DNA of 64,000 bases from CAWJMD01 sp963843835 (GCA_963843835.1 CAWJMD010000003.1:1-64000); one strand, 5' to 3'. Shown: positions 1 through 9,055, counted from the first letter of the stretch. Made by a program: numbers and translations. Notes: generated from the letters alone by a model not told the origin.

Positions 1-2
1 CC

Positions 3-1367
3 GACAGCCTCGATCCGCATCAGGAAGACTCCGTCCATCACGACGCCGTCGGCGCGCTGACGAGCACCGCGCCCCTCGTGGTAGTCGAGGGAGCCGCCGG
101 AGCAGGCAAGACCACCGTGCTGCGCTCGGTCCGACAGCAGCTGGCGTACCACGGTCGGCGACTGGTGGTGGTGACCCCGACGATGAAGGCCGCGGACGTC
201 GCCGCGCGTGAGACCGGCGCCGAGGGACACTCCGCCGCGTGGCTGATCTGCCAACACGGCTGGCGCTGGGATGACGACGGGCACTGGTCCCGACAGTCCG
301 ACCCCGGACCCTGCGAGTCGGCAGCCCTTCGACCCGGGGACCTGCTCGTGGTCGACGAGGCCGGGATGCTCGACCAGGACACCGCCCGTGCGCTCCTCAC
401 GGTCGCCGACGAAGCCGGCGCCCGGGTCGCGTTCATGGGGGACCGCCATCAGCTCCCGGCCGTCGGCCGCGGCGGCGTCCTCGATCACGCCGTCGCCTAC
501 GCGGACCCGGCCACGGTGGTCACCCTCGACACCGTGCGCCGGTTCACCGACCCGGCCTACGCCATCCTGAGCCTCCGGATGCGAGAGGGCTACCTGAGCG
601 ATGACGTATTCGACGCCCTCCTCGCCCGCGGTGAGATCATCGTGCACTCCTCCGACGTCGAGCGGACAGCAGCACTCGCGCGGCTCGGTGCATCGGGCGA
701 CCTCGTCATGGCCGACACCCGCGAGCAGGTGGCTGACCTCAACGCCGCCATCCGCGCGCAGCGCAACGACCGTGATCCCCTGGCTGGAGGCCGGCCGACG
801 GTGACCACCAGTCGCGGCGAGACCCTCACGGTCGGCGACCGGGTCGCGACGCGCCGCAACGTCCCCGACCTTCGCGTCGCGAACCGACAGACCTGGACGA
901 TCACTGGCGTGGGCGGCGACGGCTCCGTGGTCCTGCATGGTCGGGGACGAGACCAGGTCGTCCCGGCTGAGTACGCGCGCGAGCACGTCGAGCTCGCCTA
1001 CGCCACGACAGTCCACGGAGCCCAGGGCGAGACCGTCGCCCGCGCTCACGTCGCCCTGACCGAGACCACCGGCGCCGCAGCGGCGTACGTCTCCATGACC
1101 CGCGGCCGAGCCGGCAACACGGCGCACCTGGTCGCCGAGACCCTCGAAGACGCCAAGCAGCAGTGGGTCGACGCGTTCGCGCGCAACCGGTCCGACCTCG
1201 GCCCCTCCCGCGCCCGCGACGCCGCCCTCGAGGACATCGAACGGTACGGACCCGCGCTGCGACCTGAAGCGCCGACACCGGCCCGGGAACGACGGCATCG
1301 AGAGCGGGAACAACAGCACGGCCCGCCACGTCAGTCGGGGCTCAAGGGCCTCTCGGTCGGGCGTTGA
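3..1367 (+). CDS. MobF-type conjugative relaxase/helicase (TraA/TrwC family), C-terminal part
   Basis: The reading frame is open from base 3, so the gene continues off the left edge; the GTG at 78 is only an internal codon. What is visible is the superfamily I (RecD-like) helicase half that follows the relaxase domain in MobF proteins. It has a Walker A motif GAAGAGKTT, a Walker B motif LLVVDEAGML, the segment MGDRHQLPAVGRGG, and near the end ATTVHGAQGET and YVSMTRGRAGN, which are typical of TrwC/TraA helicases. Such proteins nick oriT and unwind plasmid or ICE DNA for transfer. The two-histidine/tyrosine relaxase domain should lie upstream and is not seen. Next to excisionase and integrase genes this marks the end of an integrated mobile element. 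The tail after about 1240 is charged and low-complexity. Confidence 0.85.
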   Translation, partial: DSLDPHQEDSVHHDAVGALTSTAPLVVVEGAAGAGKTTVLRSVRQQLAYHGRRLVVVTPTMKAADVAARETGAEGHSAAWLICQHGWRWDDDGHWSRQSDPGPCESAALRPGDLLVVDEAGMLDQDTARALLTVADEAGARVAFMGDRHQLPAVGRGGVLDHAVAYADPATVVTLDTVRRFTDPAYAILSLRMREGYLSDDVFDALLARGEIIVHSSDVERTAALARLGASGDLVMADTREQVADLNAAIRAQRNDRDPLAGGRPTVTTSRGETLTVGDRVATRRNVPDLRVANRQTWTITGVGGDGSVVLHGRGRDQVVPAEYAREHVELAYATTVHGAQGETVARAHVALTETTGAAAAYVSMTRGRAGNTAHLVAETLEDAKQQWVDAFARNRSDLGPSRARDAALEDIERYGPALRPEAPTPARERRHREREQQHGPPRQSGLKGLSVGR

Positions 1368-1539
1368 CAACTTTTTCTGAACTTTCGGGGGGACGTGCCC
1401 TGACCTGCGGCGATGCCAAGGCCCCCCCTTCGTACCTCCCCCTCGAAGCCTCAGGCGGGCACGAAGGCGGGTACAACCCCCTCCCATGATGACCGGCGTG
1501 AGCCGACACTCACCGCCACTGATCACGAGGAGCGCCACG

Positions 1540-1770
1540 ATGACCGCACAACACCACCCCACCCTTCGCCCACAGAACGCCGGGGACGAGATGCTCACCC
1601 TCCAGGAGGCCTGCGCCTTCCTCCGGGTGCCTGAGGGCACCCTGCGCTACTGGCGCCACCTTGGGTCCGGGCCGCGCAGCTTCAAGCTCGGCCGCCACGT
1701 CCGGTACTGGCGCGCCGATCTCATCCTCTGGCTCAGCGAGCAGACCAACGGTCCACAGAACCACCGCTAA
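1540..1770 (+). CDS. Helix-turn-helix excisionase-like DNA-binding protein
   Basis: Small protein of 76 residues. The ATG at 1540 is preceded by GAGGAG. The core, from LTLQEACAFLRVPEGTLRYW through the basic segment FKLGRHVRYWRADL, is the MerR/Xis-type winged HTH (HTH_17) found in actinobacterial integrative elements between the replication or transfer genes and int. It probably acts as a recombination directionality factor or as an element regulator. It lies 58 bp upstream of the integrase in the same direction, the usual xis-int arrangement. Function is inferred from fold and context. Confidence 0.8.
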   Translation: MTAQHHPTLRPQNAGDEMLTLQEACAFLRVPEGTLRYWRHLGSGPRSFKLGRHVRYWRADLILWLSEQTNGPQNHR

Positions 1771-1828
1771 GACTGCCCACCGTCAGATCTCGGAGAGACG
1801 ATGGAGCGATCCCGGAAGGAGCATCATC

Positions 1829-3009
1829 ATGGCGGGAAACATCGCCAAGCGAGACAACGGCAAGTGGCGCGCCCGGTACCGCGACGAGTCCGGCAAGGAG
1901 CACTCGCAACACTTCGATCGCAAGATCGACGCCCAGCGGTGGCTCGACCATGTCACCTCCGCCGTCGTGACCGGCACGTACGCGGATCCCCAGGCCGGCC
2001 GGATCACGTTCGCGGCGTTCTTCGGCGAGTGGTCGGCCCGCCAGGTCTGGGCACCCGGCACTGTGCTCGCGATGTCGCTCGCGGCCAGAACCGTGCCCTT
2101 CGCCGGGAAGCCGATGAAGCAGGTCCGGCGCTCGGAGGTCGAGACCTGGATCAAGCAGATGGACGCCGCCGGGCTCGCCCCCGGCACGATCAAGACGCGG
2201 TACGTCAATGTCAGGTCGGTGTTCCGCGCCGCGGTCAAGGACCGGGTGATCGGCGCCGACCCGACCGACGCAGTGCGCCTCCCCCGCGGCCGTCGCGCGG
2301 ACGTCGCCATGTCGATCCCCACCCCCGAGGACGTCGGGCAGCTCATGGCCGTGGCCGACGAACGGTTCCGGCCGTTCATCGCCCTCTGCGCGTTCGCGGG
2401 TCTGCGGCTGGGCGAGGCGGCCGGCGTCCAGCTCGGCGACGTCGACTTCCTCCGCAGGTCGCTCAAGGTCTCCCGCCAGGTTCAGCGCGTCAACGGCGGG
2501 GCGATCGACGTGCGGGCGCCGAAGTACGGGTCGGAGCGCGTCGTCTACCTCGCCGAAAGCCTCGTCGCCGTGCCTCTCCGAGCACGTCGCCGCTCACGGC
2601 ACCACCGGCAAGGATCGGTGGCTCTTCGCCGGGGACGGCGACGACCCGCCGCACCAGAACACCGTCAGCTACTGGTGGCGCAAGACGCTGCGCGACGCCG
2701 GGCTCGACCGGCATCAAGCTCCACGACCTGCGGCACTTCTACGCCTCGGGACTCATCGCCGCCGGGTGCGACGTCGTGACCGTCCAGCGCTCGCTCGGTC
2801 ACTCGAAGGCGACGACGACCCTCAACACCTACGCCCACCTCTGGCCGACCGCCGAGGACCGCACGAGGAAGGCTGCGGACGGAACTCCACGACGTCACCG
2901 TCGGCCATCACGTAGTCCTTGCCCTCGATGCGCACGTGTCCGCGGGACTTCGCCTCGGCCATCGAGCCCGCATCGTCCAGGTCGCCGAACGAGACCACCT
3001 CGGCCTTGA
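1829..3009 (+). pseudogene. int: Tyrosine recombinase/phage-type integrase, two frameshifts and chimeric C-terminus
   Basis: Starts at ATG 1829 with GGAAGGAG upstream. The N-terminus (MAGNIAKRDNGKWRARY) is an AP2-like arm-binding domain, followed by a SAM-like core-binding domain and the catalytic domain. The catalytic residues are all encoded but in three successive frames: Arg in AFAGLRLGEA (frame 1), HxxR in LHDLRHFYASG plus LGHSK, and the nucleophile Tyr in TLNTYAHLW (frame 3). Frame changes fall near 2573 (extra C) and 2706 (extra G). After AEDRTRKAADG the integrase frame continues into the reverse strand of ychF with no stop until 3009, so the native C-terminal tail is replaced by chromosomal sequence. 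It is either inactive or intact but mis-sequenced; in both cases the tail is chimeric. Confidence 0.85.
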
Positions 3010-3949
3010 TGAAGCCGCGCTGGAAGTCGGTGTGGATGACACCCGCGGCCTGGGGCGCGGTCCAGCCCTTGCGGATCGTCCAGGCGCGCGACTCCTTGGG
3101 GCCGGCGGTGAGGTAGGTCTGCAGGCCGAGGGTCTCGAAGCCGACGCGGGCCAGCTGGTCCAGCCCCGACTCGTCCTGGCCGATGCGACGCGAGCAGCTC
3201 CGCGGCCTCCTCGGGGTCCAGCTCGACGAGCTCGGACTCGGTCTTGGCGTCGAGGAAGATCGCGTCGGCGGGGACGACCAGGGCGCGCAGCGTGTCCTTC
3301 AGCGACTCGTCCGACAGGTGGTCGGTGTCGACGTTGAAGACGTAGATGAACGGCTTGGTGGTGAGCAGCTGCAGCTCGCGCAGGTGCGCGGGGTCGATGT
3401 CCTTGCCGCCGGAGAAGAGGGTCTCGCCCCGCGTCCAGGACGGTCTGGGCGGCGCGCGCCGACTCGAGCAGGGCGGCGTCGGCCTTGCGTCCCTTGACCT
3501 CCTTCTCGAGGCGGGGGATCGCCTTCTCGAGGGTCTGCAGGTCGGCGAGGATGAGCTCGGTGTGGATCGTCGAGATGTCGGAGCCCGGGTCGACCTTGCC
3601 GTCGACGTGCACCACGTCGGTGTCCTCGAACGCGCGGATCACCTGGCAGATCGCGTCGGCCTCGCGGATGTTGGCGAGGAACTTGTTGCCGAGCCCCTCC
3701 CCCTCGCTGCGCGCCGCGGACGATGCCCGCGATGTCGACGAACGACACCGTCGCGGGCAGGATCCTTGCGCTGCCGTGGATCTCCGCGAGCCGCGCGAGG
3801 CGCGGGTCCGGCAGCGGGACGACCCCGATGTTGGGCTCGATCGTCGCGAACGGGTAGTTCGCCGCGAGCACGTCGTTCTTGGTCAGGGCGTTGAAGAGGG
3901 TGGACTTGCCGACGTTGGGGAGTCCGACGATGCCGATGGTGAGGGCCAC
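2822..3949 (-). CDS. ychF: Ribosome-binding ATPase YchF (Obg-like GTPase), three apparent frameshifts
   Basis: Starts at GTG 3949 with the G1 motif GIVGLPNVGKSTLFNAL, then VSFVDIAGIVRG, a coiled-coil segment, and the C-terminal TGS domain (TYLTAGPKESRAWTIRKGW, IHTDFQRGFIKAEVV). YchF is a universal OLA1/YchF ATPase that binds ribosomes. The frame is broken near 3709, 3427 and 3185, each explained by one extra G or C; removing them restores a full-length protein. Because the gene is highly conserved and all lesions are +1, sequence error is the likeliest reason. The last codons are replaced at the junction with the mobile element. A TAGGCT box (3964-3959) lies 9 nt before the start and overlaps the stop codon of the upstream gene. 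Confidence 0.85.
2866..2900. other. Element/chromosome junction inside the 3' end of ychF (candidate att region)
   Basis: The ychF frame (minus strand) is normal through DGDVVEFR, then at about 2880 changes into codons that are the reverse strand of the integrase gene. It ends with 17 foreign residues at a stop at 2822-2824. Actinobacterial YchF normally ends with only about four more residues after VVEF. The integrase is likewise cut at its extreme C-terminus. The junction therefore sits exactly at both gene ends, as expected for site-specific integration with a core overlapping the ychF 3' end, though a deletion or misassembly could give the same picture. The matching att site at the element's far end is outside the window. 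Confidence 0.5.
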
Positions 3950-3961
3950 GGGGAGCAGAGC

Positions 3962-4630
3962 CTACCGGCGGTGGACGAGCACCGCGTACGCCGCATCCCC
4001 TCCGCCGCCGAGAGGCTCCTCGTCCCAGCCGCCGTAGGCGGCGACCTCGGTGAGGCCCGCTGCCGCGCACCATGCCCGGTGGTCGCCGGTCGAGACGTGG
4101 CGGTCGGCGGCGAAACCGACCACCAGCAGGCCGTCCGGCGCGAGCCACCCCCCGACCCGCTCGACCACCGCGGCCTCGGTGCCGGGCGTCAGGTAGACCA
4201 TCACGTTGCCGGCCATCAGCACGCAGTCCGCAGGCACGCCGAGGTGTGCCGGGTCGACGGCGAGCAGGTCACCCTCCACCCACCTGAGGTCGGGTGCCGC
4301 CGCGCGTGCCTGGGCCAGCATCGAGGCGTCGAGGTCGGCGCCGGCGACCCGGTGACCGCGGCGGGCCAGCTCGATCGCGATCCGGCCGGTGCCGCACCCC
4401 GCGTCGATCACGCGGCTGCCGCGGGTGAGCAGCCGGTCGACGAAGCTCGCCTCGCCGTGCACGTCCGCGCCGCTCCGGGCGAGCTCGGCGAAGCGCTCGG
4501 CGTACTCGGGGCCGCGGGTTCCCCCGGTCTCGGCGATCCAGCGGTTGGCTCGCGTACCGGCGGCACCGCCCGGCGTGTCAGTGGTGTCCACCCGTTCATT
4601 GTCGGTGGCGGCTGCCACGGTCGTGACCAT
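3962..4630 (-). CDS. Class I SAM-dependent methyltransferase
   Basis: Rossmann-type methyltransferase with motif I VIDAGCGTGRIAIELA, then GADLDASML (acidic residue contacting the SAM ribose), DLRWVEGDLL, and GNVMVYLTPG around motif IV. The substrate is unknown. It lies between ychF and rmuC. The ATG at 4630 overlaps the oppositely oriented ATG of rmuC within CCATGG; the GTG at 4591 is an alternative start that leaves more room for promoters. The TAG stop doubles as the start of the presumed ychF -10 box. The family assignment is clear, the function is not. Confidence 0.75.
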   Translation of the reverse strand: MVTTVAAATDNERVDTTDTPGGAAGTRANRWIAETGGTRGPEYAERFAELARSGADVHGEASFVDRLLTRGSRVIDAGCGTGRIAIELARRGHRVAGADLDASMLAQARAAAPDLRWVEGDLLAVDPAHLGVPADCVLMAGNVMVYLTPGTEAAVVERVGGWLAPDGLLVVGFAADRHVSTGDHRAWCAAAGLTEVAAYGGWDEEPLGGGGDAAYAVLVHRR

Positions 4631-5917
4631 GGACCTCGCCCTGACCGTGCTGCTCAGCCTCCTCGTCGGTGCCGCCCTCGGGCGCGGCGGTGGCGGCCTG
4701 GGCCGTGCGGACCGCTGCCACCGCCCGGCACTCCGCGCTGGTGACCGAGCGCGACCTGCTGCGGCTGCGGGTCGACGAGCTCGGCGACGACGCGGACGAC
4801 GACACCGACCTGGCGCTGGCCCTGGCGCCCCTGACGTCGAGCCTCGCGAGGGTGGAGCGGCACGTCGGGGAGCTGGAGCGCGAGCGCTCGGTGCAGTGGG
4901 GACGCCTCGACGCCGCAGCTGCTGGCCGTGCAGGACACCCAGGAGGCGCTGCGTCGCCAGACCGGCGCCCTCGCGGGGGCGCTGCGCTCCCCCAACGTCC
5001 GCGGCGCCTGGGGTGAGGTGCAGCTGCGTCGCGTCGTCGAGCACGCGGGGATGCTCGCCCGGGTCGACTTCGACACCCAGGTGACCGGTCGCAACGACAG
5101 CGGCGCCACCGTCCGCCCCGACGCGGTCGTCCGCCTTCCAGGCGAGAAGCTCGTCGTGGTGGATGCCAAGGCACCGCTCGCGGCGTTCCTCGAGGCGTCC
5201 CAGGCGGAGCACGACGGCGAGGCCCCGGAGGCGTCGGCGCAGCGTCGGCACGCCGCTCAGGTCGCCCACGGCCGGGCCCTGCGCGCGCACGTCGACGCGC
5301 TGGCGGACAAGCGCTACTGGACGGCCTTCACGACCACCCCCGAGCTCGTCGTGTGCTTCGTGCCGGGCGAGTCGTTCCTCGCGGCGGCGTGCGACGCCGA
5401 CCCCGCCCTGCTCGAGCACGCGATGGCGCGCCGGGTGGTGCTGGCGACGCCGACCACGCTGCTGGCGCTGCTGCGCACGGTGGCGCTGACGTGGCAGCAG
5501 GAGGCCCTCACCGGCAGCGCGCGGGAGGTGTTCGAGCTGGGCCGCGAGCTCTACTCGCGGCTGGCCGGGCTCGGTGGGTCGGTCGAGAAGCTCGGCCGGA
5601 CGCTGCACCGGGCGGTGGAGGACTACAACGGCCTGGTCGGCAGCCTGGAGCGGCGCGTGCTCGTCAGCGCCCGCCGCCTGCACGACCTCGAGGTCACCGA
5701 CAGCGACCTGGTCGCGCCCTCAGTGGTCCAGACGCCGGTGCGTCCCCTCACCGCCGTCGAGCTGATCGACGACGGCGACACAGGCGACGACGGGGCCGGT
5801 CAGGTCGTCGAGCAGGCTGACGCCGGCGGTGACGTCTTCAGGTCCCGGCGCAGCTCCTTCGGCAGCGAGAACAGCAGGTCCTCCTCCGCGGTGCGCACCT
5901 CCTCGACGTCGGCGTAG
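4629..5917 (+). CDS. rmuC: DNA recombination protein RmuC, two apparent frameshifts
   Basis: RmuC-family protein: an N-terminal membrane helix (MDLALTVLLSLLVGAAL), a coiled-coil stretch (about 4740-4920), and the conserved nuclease-like core RGAWGEVQLRRVVEHAGM, RPDAVVRLPGEK, VVVDAKAPLAAF and YWTAFTTTPELVV. RmuC limits inversion at short inverted repeats in E. coli. The coding sequence changes frame near 4681 (extra G) and 4915 (extra G); correcting both gives one continuous protein. The 3' end overlaps the convergent ispH gene by 118 nt, and the last about 40 residues are not recognisably RmuC, so a further indel near 5780-5820 is possible. Confidence 0.8.
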
Positions 5918-6831
5918 CCGCGCTCGGCCAGCCACGACAGCACGTCGCGCACCAGCACCTCGGGCACCGAGGCGCCGGACGTGACGCCGACCGTGGTGAC
6001 GCCGTCCAGCCAGGCCTCGTCGATCTCGCCGGAGTGGTCGACCCGGTAGCTCGACCGCGCGCCGTGCTCGAGTGCGACCTCGACGAGCCGCACCGAGTTC
6101 GACGAGTTGGCGGACCCGACGACGATCACCAGGTCGGCCTCCGGAGCGATCTTCTTCACGGCCACCTGGCGGTTCTGCGTGGCGTAGCAGATGTCATCGC
6201 TCGGCGGGTCCTGCAGCGACGGGAACCGCTCCCGCAGACGGCGAACCGTCTCCATCGTCTCGTCGACGGACAGGGTGGTCTGGGAGAGCCAGACCACCTT
6301 CTCCGGGTCACGGACGGTGACCGTGTCGACACTGTCCGGTCCGTCGACGAGCTGCACGTGGTCGGGCGCCTCACCCGCGGTGCCCTCGACCTCCTCGTGG
6401 CCCTCGTGGCCGATCAGCAGGATGTCGTAGTCCGCGCCGGCGAACCGGACGGCCTCCTTGTGCACCTTGGTGACAAGCGGGCAGGTGGCGTCGATCGTCT
6501 TGAGCTGCCGGACGGCAGCCGCCGCGTGGACGGCCGGGGAGACGCCGTGTGCCGAGAAGATCACGGTCGCGCCCTCGGGCACGTCGTCGGTCTCGTGCAC
6601 GAAGATCGCCCCGCGCCGCTCGAGGGTCGAGACAACGTGCTTGTTGTGCACGATCTCCTTGCGCACGTAGATCGGCGGGCCGTAGTGCTCCAGGGCCTTC
6701 TCCACCGCCACCACCGCGCGGTCCACGCCGGCGCAGTAGCCGCGTGGCGCGGCCAGCAGCACGCGACGGCCGGCGCCGCCGATCTCGGCGGACGGCACGG
6801 ACTGGGTCTCTGGCTCGTGGGTCGACGTCAC
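5800..6831 (-). CDS. ispH: 4-hydroxy-3-methylbut-2-enyl diphosphate reductase
   Basis: IspH (LytB) performs the last step of the MEP isoprenoid pathway, reducing HMBPP to IPP and DMAPP with a [4Fe-4S] cluster. The three cluster cysteines are in RGYCAGVDRAV, DATCPLVTKVH and DDICYATQNRQ, and SANSSNSVRLVE is the conserved substrate loop. About 343 residues, normal length. The GTG at 6831 was chosen over 6834 because a TACGAT box (6843-6838) would place the transcript start at it. It supplies the precursor for UppS at 26 kb. The extreme C-terminus overlaps rmuC. Confidence 0.95.
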   Translation of the reverse strand: MTSTHEPETQSVPSAEIGGAGRRVLLAAPRGYCAGVDRAVVAVEKALEHYGPPIYVRKEIVHNKHVVSTLERRGAIFVHETDDVPEGATVIFSAHGVSPAVHAAAAVRQLKTIDATCPLVTKVHKEAVRFAGADYDILLIGHEGHEEVEGTAGEAPDHVQLVDGPDSVDTVTVRDPEKVVWLSQTTLSVDETMETVRRLRERFPSLQDPPSDDICYATQNRQVAVKKIAPEADLVIVVGSANSSNSVRLVEVALEHGARSSYRVDHSGEIDEAWLDGVTTVGVTSGASVPEVLVRDVLSWLAERGYADVEEVRTAEEDLLFSLPKELRRDLKTSPPASACSTT

Positions 6832-6837
6832 CACCCC

Positions 6838-6847
6838 ATCGTAAGGT
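6838..6847. promoter_or_regulatory. Overlapping divergent -10 boxes of ispH and xseA
   Basis: The ten bases ATCGTAAGGT contain TAAGGT on the plus strand, 7 nt before the xseA ATG, and TACGAT on the minus strand, 6 nt before the ispH GTG at 6831. Both fit TANNNT and predict leaderless transcripts. The two boxes share a TA step, so the two promoters cannot be occupied at once. No convincing -35 boxes were found. Confidence 0.55.
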
Positions 6848-6854
6848 CGGGCGC

Positions 6855-8132
6855 ATGACCGCTCCTCCGCAGCACGGTCGCCGGCCGCCGCTCCCGGCGA
6901 CGGCGGGTGAGACCACGCCCGAGACGCCGTGGCCGGTGCGCGTCCTGACCAGCAAGGTCTCCGCCTACGTCTCGAAGATGCCCGCGCTGTGGGTCGAGGG
7001 CCAGGTGGTGCAGGTCACCCGGCGCGGGGACGGCCCGACGGTGTTCCTCACGCTGCGCGACCCGGTCGTGGACATGTCCCTGTCGATGAAGGCCCCGCGG
7101 CGGGTGGTCGACCAGATGGTGGCTCCGCTGGTGGAGGGGGCCAGGGTCGTCGTCCGGTGCGCTCCGGAGTTCTACGAGAAGCGCGGGACGCTGTCGTTCC
7201 AGGTCACCGACATCCGCCCGGTGGGGGTCGGGGAGCTCCTGGCCCAGGTCGAGCACCTGCGGCGCCTGCTCGCCTCGGAAGGGCTGTTCGCGAGCGACCG
7301 CAAGCGGCCGCTGCCGTTCGCGCCCGCGGTGGTGGGCCTGGTGTGCGGTCGTGACAGCGCGGCGGAGCGCGACGTGGTGGTCAACGCCACCAGGCGGTGG
7401 CCGTCGGTCGCCTTCGAGGTGCGCCGGGTGGCGGTGCAGGGGACGGCGGCCGTCGAGCAGGTGTGCGCCGCGATGGCGGACCTGGACGGCGACCCACGCG
7501 TCGAGGTGATCGTGGTCGCGCGAGGTGGTGGGGCGCTTGAGGACCTGCTGCCCTTCAGCAACGAGGCGCTGGTCCGCGCCGCCGCCGCGTGCCGCACCCC
7601 ACTCGTCAGCGCGATCGGCCACGAGGAGGACGCGCCCCTGCTCGACCTCGTGGCCGACGCCCGGGCGTCCACCCCCACCGACGCGGCCAAGCTCGTCGTC
7701 CCGGCGGTCGCCGACGAGCAGGCTGCGGTCCTCGCCGCCCGCGACCGGCTGCGCCGGCTCGTCACCGCCCGCCTGGACACGGAGCAGTCCCGCCTGGACG
7801 CGGTGCGTGCGCGTCCGGTGCTGGCCGACCCCGCGCGGGGGCTGTCGGAGCAGTCGCAGGCTGTCGCCGCCGCCCGCGAGCGCGCCCGCCGGGCCGTGAC
7901 GGCGCGGCTCGACCGCGCGGGCGACCAGGTCGGGCACCTGCGCAGCCAGGTCAGGGCCCTGTCGCCGCTGGCCACCCTCGAGCGGGGCTACGCCGTGGTG
8001 CGCACCTCCGCAGGGGCTGTGGTCCGCGACCCGTCCCAGGTCGCCGTGGGGGACGTCCTGCGGGTGACGGTCGCCGGTGGCGAGATCGCCGCCGAGGTGT
8101 CGGGGCGCTCCGTCGTCGGGTCGGGCTCGTAG
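6855..8132 (+). CDS. xseA: Exodeoxyribonuclease VII large subunit
   Basis: 425-residue XseA: an N-terminal OB-fold (LWVEGQVVQVTRRG, FLTLRDPVVDMSLS) that binds single-stranded DNA, then the catalytic domain (VVGLVCGRDSAAERDVV, VIVVARGGGALEDLLPF, TPLVSAIGHEEDAPLLD) and a long coiled coil. The final LSPLATLERGYAVVR segment is family-typical. With XseB it degrades single-stranded DNA from both ends to oligonucleotides. Divergent from ispH; xseB follows after 10 nt, forming an operon. Confidence 0.95.
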   Translation: MTAPPQHGRRPPLPATAGETTPETPWPVRVLTSKVSAYVSKMPALWVEGQVVQVTRRGDGPTVFLTLRDPVVDMSLSMKAPRRVVDQMVAPLVEGARVVVRCAPEFYEKRGTLSFQVTDIRPVGVGELLAQVEHLRRLLASEGLFASDRKRPLPFAPAVVGLVCGRDSAAERDVVVNATRRWPSVAFEVRRVAVQGTAAVEQVCAAMADLDGDPRVEVIVVARGGGALEDLLPFSNEALVRAAAACRTPLVSAIGHEEDAPLLDLVADARASTPTDAAKLVVPAVADEQAAVLAARDRLRRLVTARLDTEQSRLDAVRARPVLADPARGLSEQSQAVAAARERARRAVTARLDRAGDQVGHLRSQVRALSPLATLERGYAVVRTSAGAVVRDPSQVAVGDVLRVTVAGGEIAAEVSGRSVVGSGS

Positions 8133-8142
8133 GGTGACGGCC

Positions 8143-8400
8143 ATGCCCTCGTCCGACACGTCGAAGACCAGCACCTCGCCCGGCGTGGACGACGCCGTGG
8201 ACTCCGCCTCCCTGACGTACGAGCAGGCCCGTGACGAGCTGCTCGGCGTGGTCCAGCAGCTCGAGTCCGGTGGCGTCCCCCTGGAGGAGTCACTGGCCCT
8301 GTGGGAGCGCGGTGAGGCGCTCGCCGACCGCTGCCAGCAGTGGCTGGACGGTGCCCGCGAGCGGCTGGACGCCGCCCGAGGCGACGACCCCGACGCCTAG
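8143..8400 (+). CDS. xseB: Exodeoxyribonuclease VII small subunit
   Basis: 85-residue XseB with the signature LTYEQARDELLGVVQQLESG followed by PLEESLALWERGEALA and CQQWLDGARERLD, a two-helix hairpin that packs on the XseA coiled coil. It starts at ATG 8143, ten bases after the xseA stop, consistent with coupled translation and subunit stoichiometry. The N-terminal 20 residues are low-complexity. Confidence 0.93.
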   Translation: MPSSDTSKTSTSPGVDDAVDSASLTYEQARDELLGVVQQLESGGVPLEESLALWERGEALADRCQQWLDGARERLDAARGDDPDA

Positions 8401-8417
8401 GACGTCCGTCACGCCGG

Positions 8418-8960
8418 CTACGGCGCGCCGTCCAGAGCCGCCTCCGCCATCACCGCGAGCTCGTCGAGCACCGCCGACCCGGTGACGACGATCACGAGGT
8501 CGGGCTGCTCCAGCAGCAGGCTGGTCCGCCCGTCCGGGGAGGAGTAGACGGTCCACGTCCGGCCCGCGACGTCGAGGGTCGTCGTCTCCTGGCCGTCGGT
8601 CGTCGCGTCCTGCACCCACGGAGGCGAGGACTCGCGGGTCACCTCGAGGCCGACGTACTCCTCGTCCGGGCTGAGGTAGCCGAGGTGCCACGTCGCGGGG
8701 ACCTGGCCCGTCGGTGGCTCGCGCCGCGCGCTGGTGAGCTGCCAGGCGTCGTCGAGAGCGGGTTCCACCACCGGGACGTCGCCGGCGGCCTCCGCCGAAG
8801 CCACCGCGGCGTCGAGCTGGACCGGCTGGACGACGGGCTCGCCGGATCGCGGGACCAGCAGCACGACCACCGCGACGGCCGCACCGATCGCCGCCAGGGA
8901 CCGCACCATGTCGAGTGCGGTCTGGCGTCCTCGGGGACGGGCCGGGGGGGTCTGGCTCAC
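8418..8960 (-). CDS. DUF4245 single-pass membrane protein
   Basis: 180-residue protein with a short basic N-terminus, one membrane helix (SLAAIGAAVAVVVLLVP) and an extracytoplasmic domain with WHLGYLSPDEEYVGLEV and ending TGSAVLDELAVMAEAAL, the pattern of actinobacterial DUF4245 (Rv1100 family). Function unknown. GTG start at 8960, divergent from glpX, which it also neighbours in mycobacteria. The gene is convergent with xseB with only 17 nt between stops. Confidence 0.8.
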   Translation of the reverse strand: MSQTPPARPRGRQTALDMVRSLAAIGAAVAVVVLLVPRSGEPVVQPVQLDAAVASAEAAGDVPVVEPALDDAWQLTSARREPPTGQVPATWHLGYLSPDEEYVGLEVTRESSPPWVQDATTDGQETTTLDVAGRTWTVYSSPDGRTSLLLEQPDLVIVVTGSAVLDELAVMAEAALDGAP

Positions 8961-8989
8961 GGCCCCATCGTCTCAGCCCCGGACGCCGA

Positions 8990-8995
8990 TACGAT
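8990..8995 (+). promoter_or_regulatory. Probable -10 box of glpX
   Basis: TACGAT fits the actinobacterial TANNNT -10 consensus and lies in the 95-nt divergent region between DUF4245 and glpX, about 60 nt before the glpX GTG. No good -35 hexamer was seen, so the call rests on the -10 and position alone. Confidence 0.35.
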
Positions 8996-9055
8996 CAGCG
9001 GCACCAGGCGTCCTCCGTCCCACGGAGGCCCGTCCCCGCCACGAGAGGTGAGCCC

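Noticed and set aside
1364..1394. TTGACA promoter-like hexamer at the end of the relaxase gene
   Set aside because: No TANNNT box occurs 16-18 nt downstream; the hexamer overlaps the stop codon and is probably chance.
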